From an uncultured Eubacteriales bacterium (GTDB lineage: Bacteria > Bacillota > Clostridia > Oscillospirales > Acutalibacteraceae), in NCBI GenBank assembly GCA_900320235.1, contig ONRO01000124.1:1-5766 (forward strand): a DNA stretch of 5,766 bases, written 5' to 3'. Below the pieces are notes generated by a model. That model was not told the DNA's origin, did no database searches, and saw only the letters and a list, made by a program, of their open reading frames with translations. Made by a program: the position numbers and the translations under genes. This document shows positions 5,747 through 5,766 of this stretch, in pieces (positions within the stretch are counted from its first letter, which is position 1; each line of letters starts with the position of its first letter).

Positions 5747-5766
5747 TTAGTATTTTAAAATTTTTA

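Overview
The window (about 38-40% GC by eye, strong GGAGG Shine-Dalgarno sites, T-box control, many tyrosine- and glutamate-rich proteins) looks like the chromosome of a low-GC Gram-positive of class Clostridia. My best guess, from protein style rather than any search, is a gut or rumen Ruminococcus-like member of the Oscillospiraceae. Nothing in it looks like a mobile element, CRISPR array or integration site.

Layout. Bases 1-338 are an AT-rich region with no supportable gene, holding weak hairpins and small inverted repeats. A sigma-A-type promoter (339-367), whose -35 box lies inside a perfect 7-bp palindrome, precedes a 552-residue protein of the PTS Enzyme I family (500-2158). A second promoter (2191-2219) then drives a complete T-box riboswitch (about 2226-2510) with a threonine ACC specifier, a UGGA T-box and a terminator/antiterminator. 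This controls thrS (2561-4510). A hairpin with a poor T tract separates thrS from nth, endonuclease III (4586-5230), which is probably reached by read-through. A strong bidirectional terminator (5238-5282) closes nth and also serves a convergent small gene on the minus strand (5616-5299). That gene has its own near-consensus extended -10 promoter and a hairpin-rich leader of about 96 nt.

How the genes relate. thrS and nth are ordinary housekeeping genes: threonine charging under feedback from uncharged tRNA-Thr, and base excision repair. The two flanking genes are more unusual. The Enzyme I homologue keeps its phospho-accepting histidine (H189) but has lost several residues of the PEP-binding half, including the catalytic cysteine (Phe instead), an active-site arginine (Asp instead) and the GTND motif (NTDN instead). 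The small minus-strand protein aligns by eye with the HPr-like proteins of Clostridia around the region that carries HPr Ser46, but it has no recognisable His15 segment and ends in a charged Lys/Glu tail. A degenerate Enzyme I and a degenerate HPr-like protein within 6 kb suggest, as a hypothesis only, a repurposed or decaying PTS-like module rather than a sugar-uptake system.
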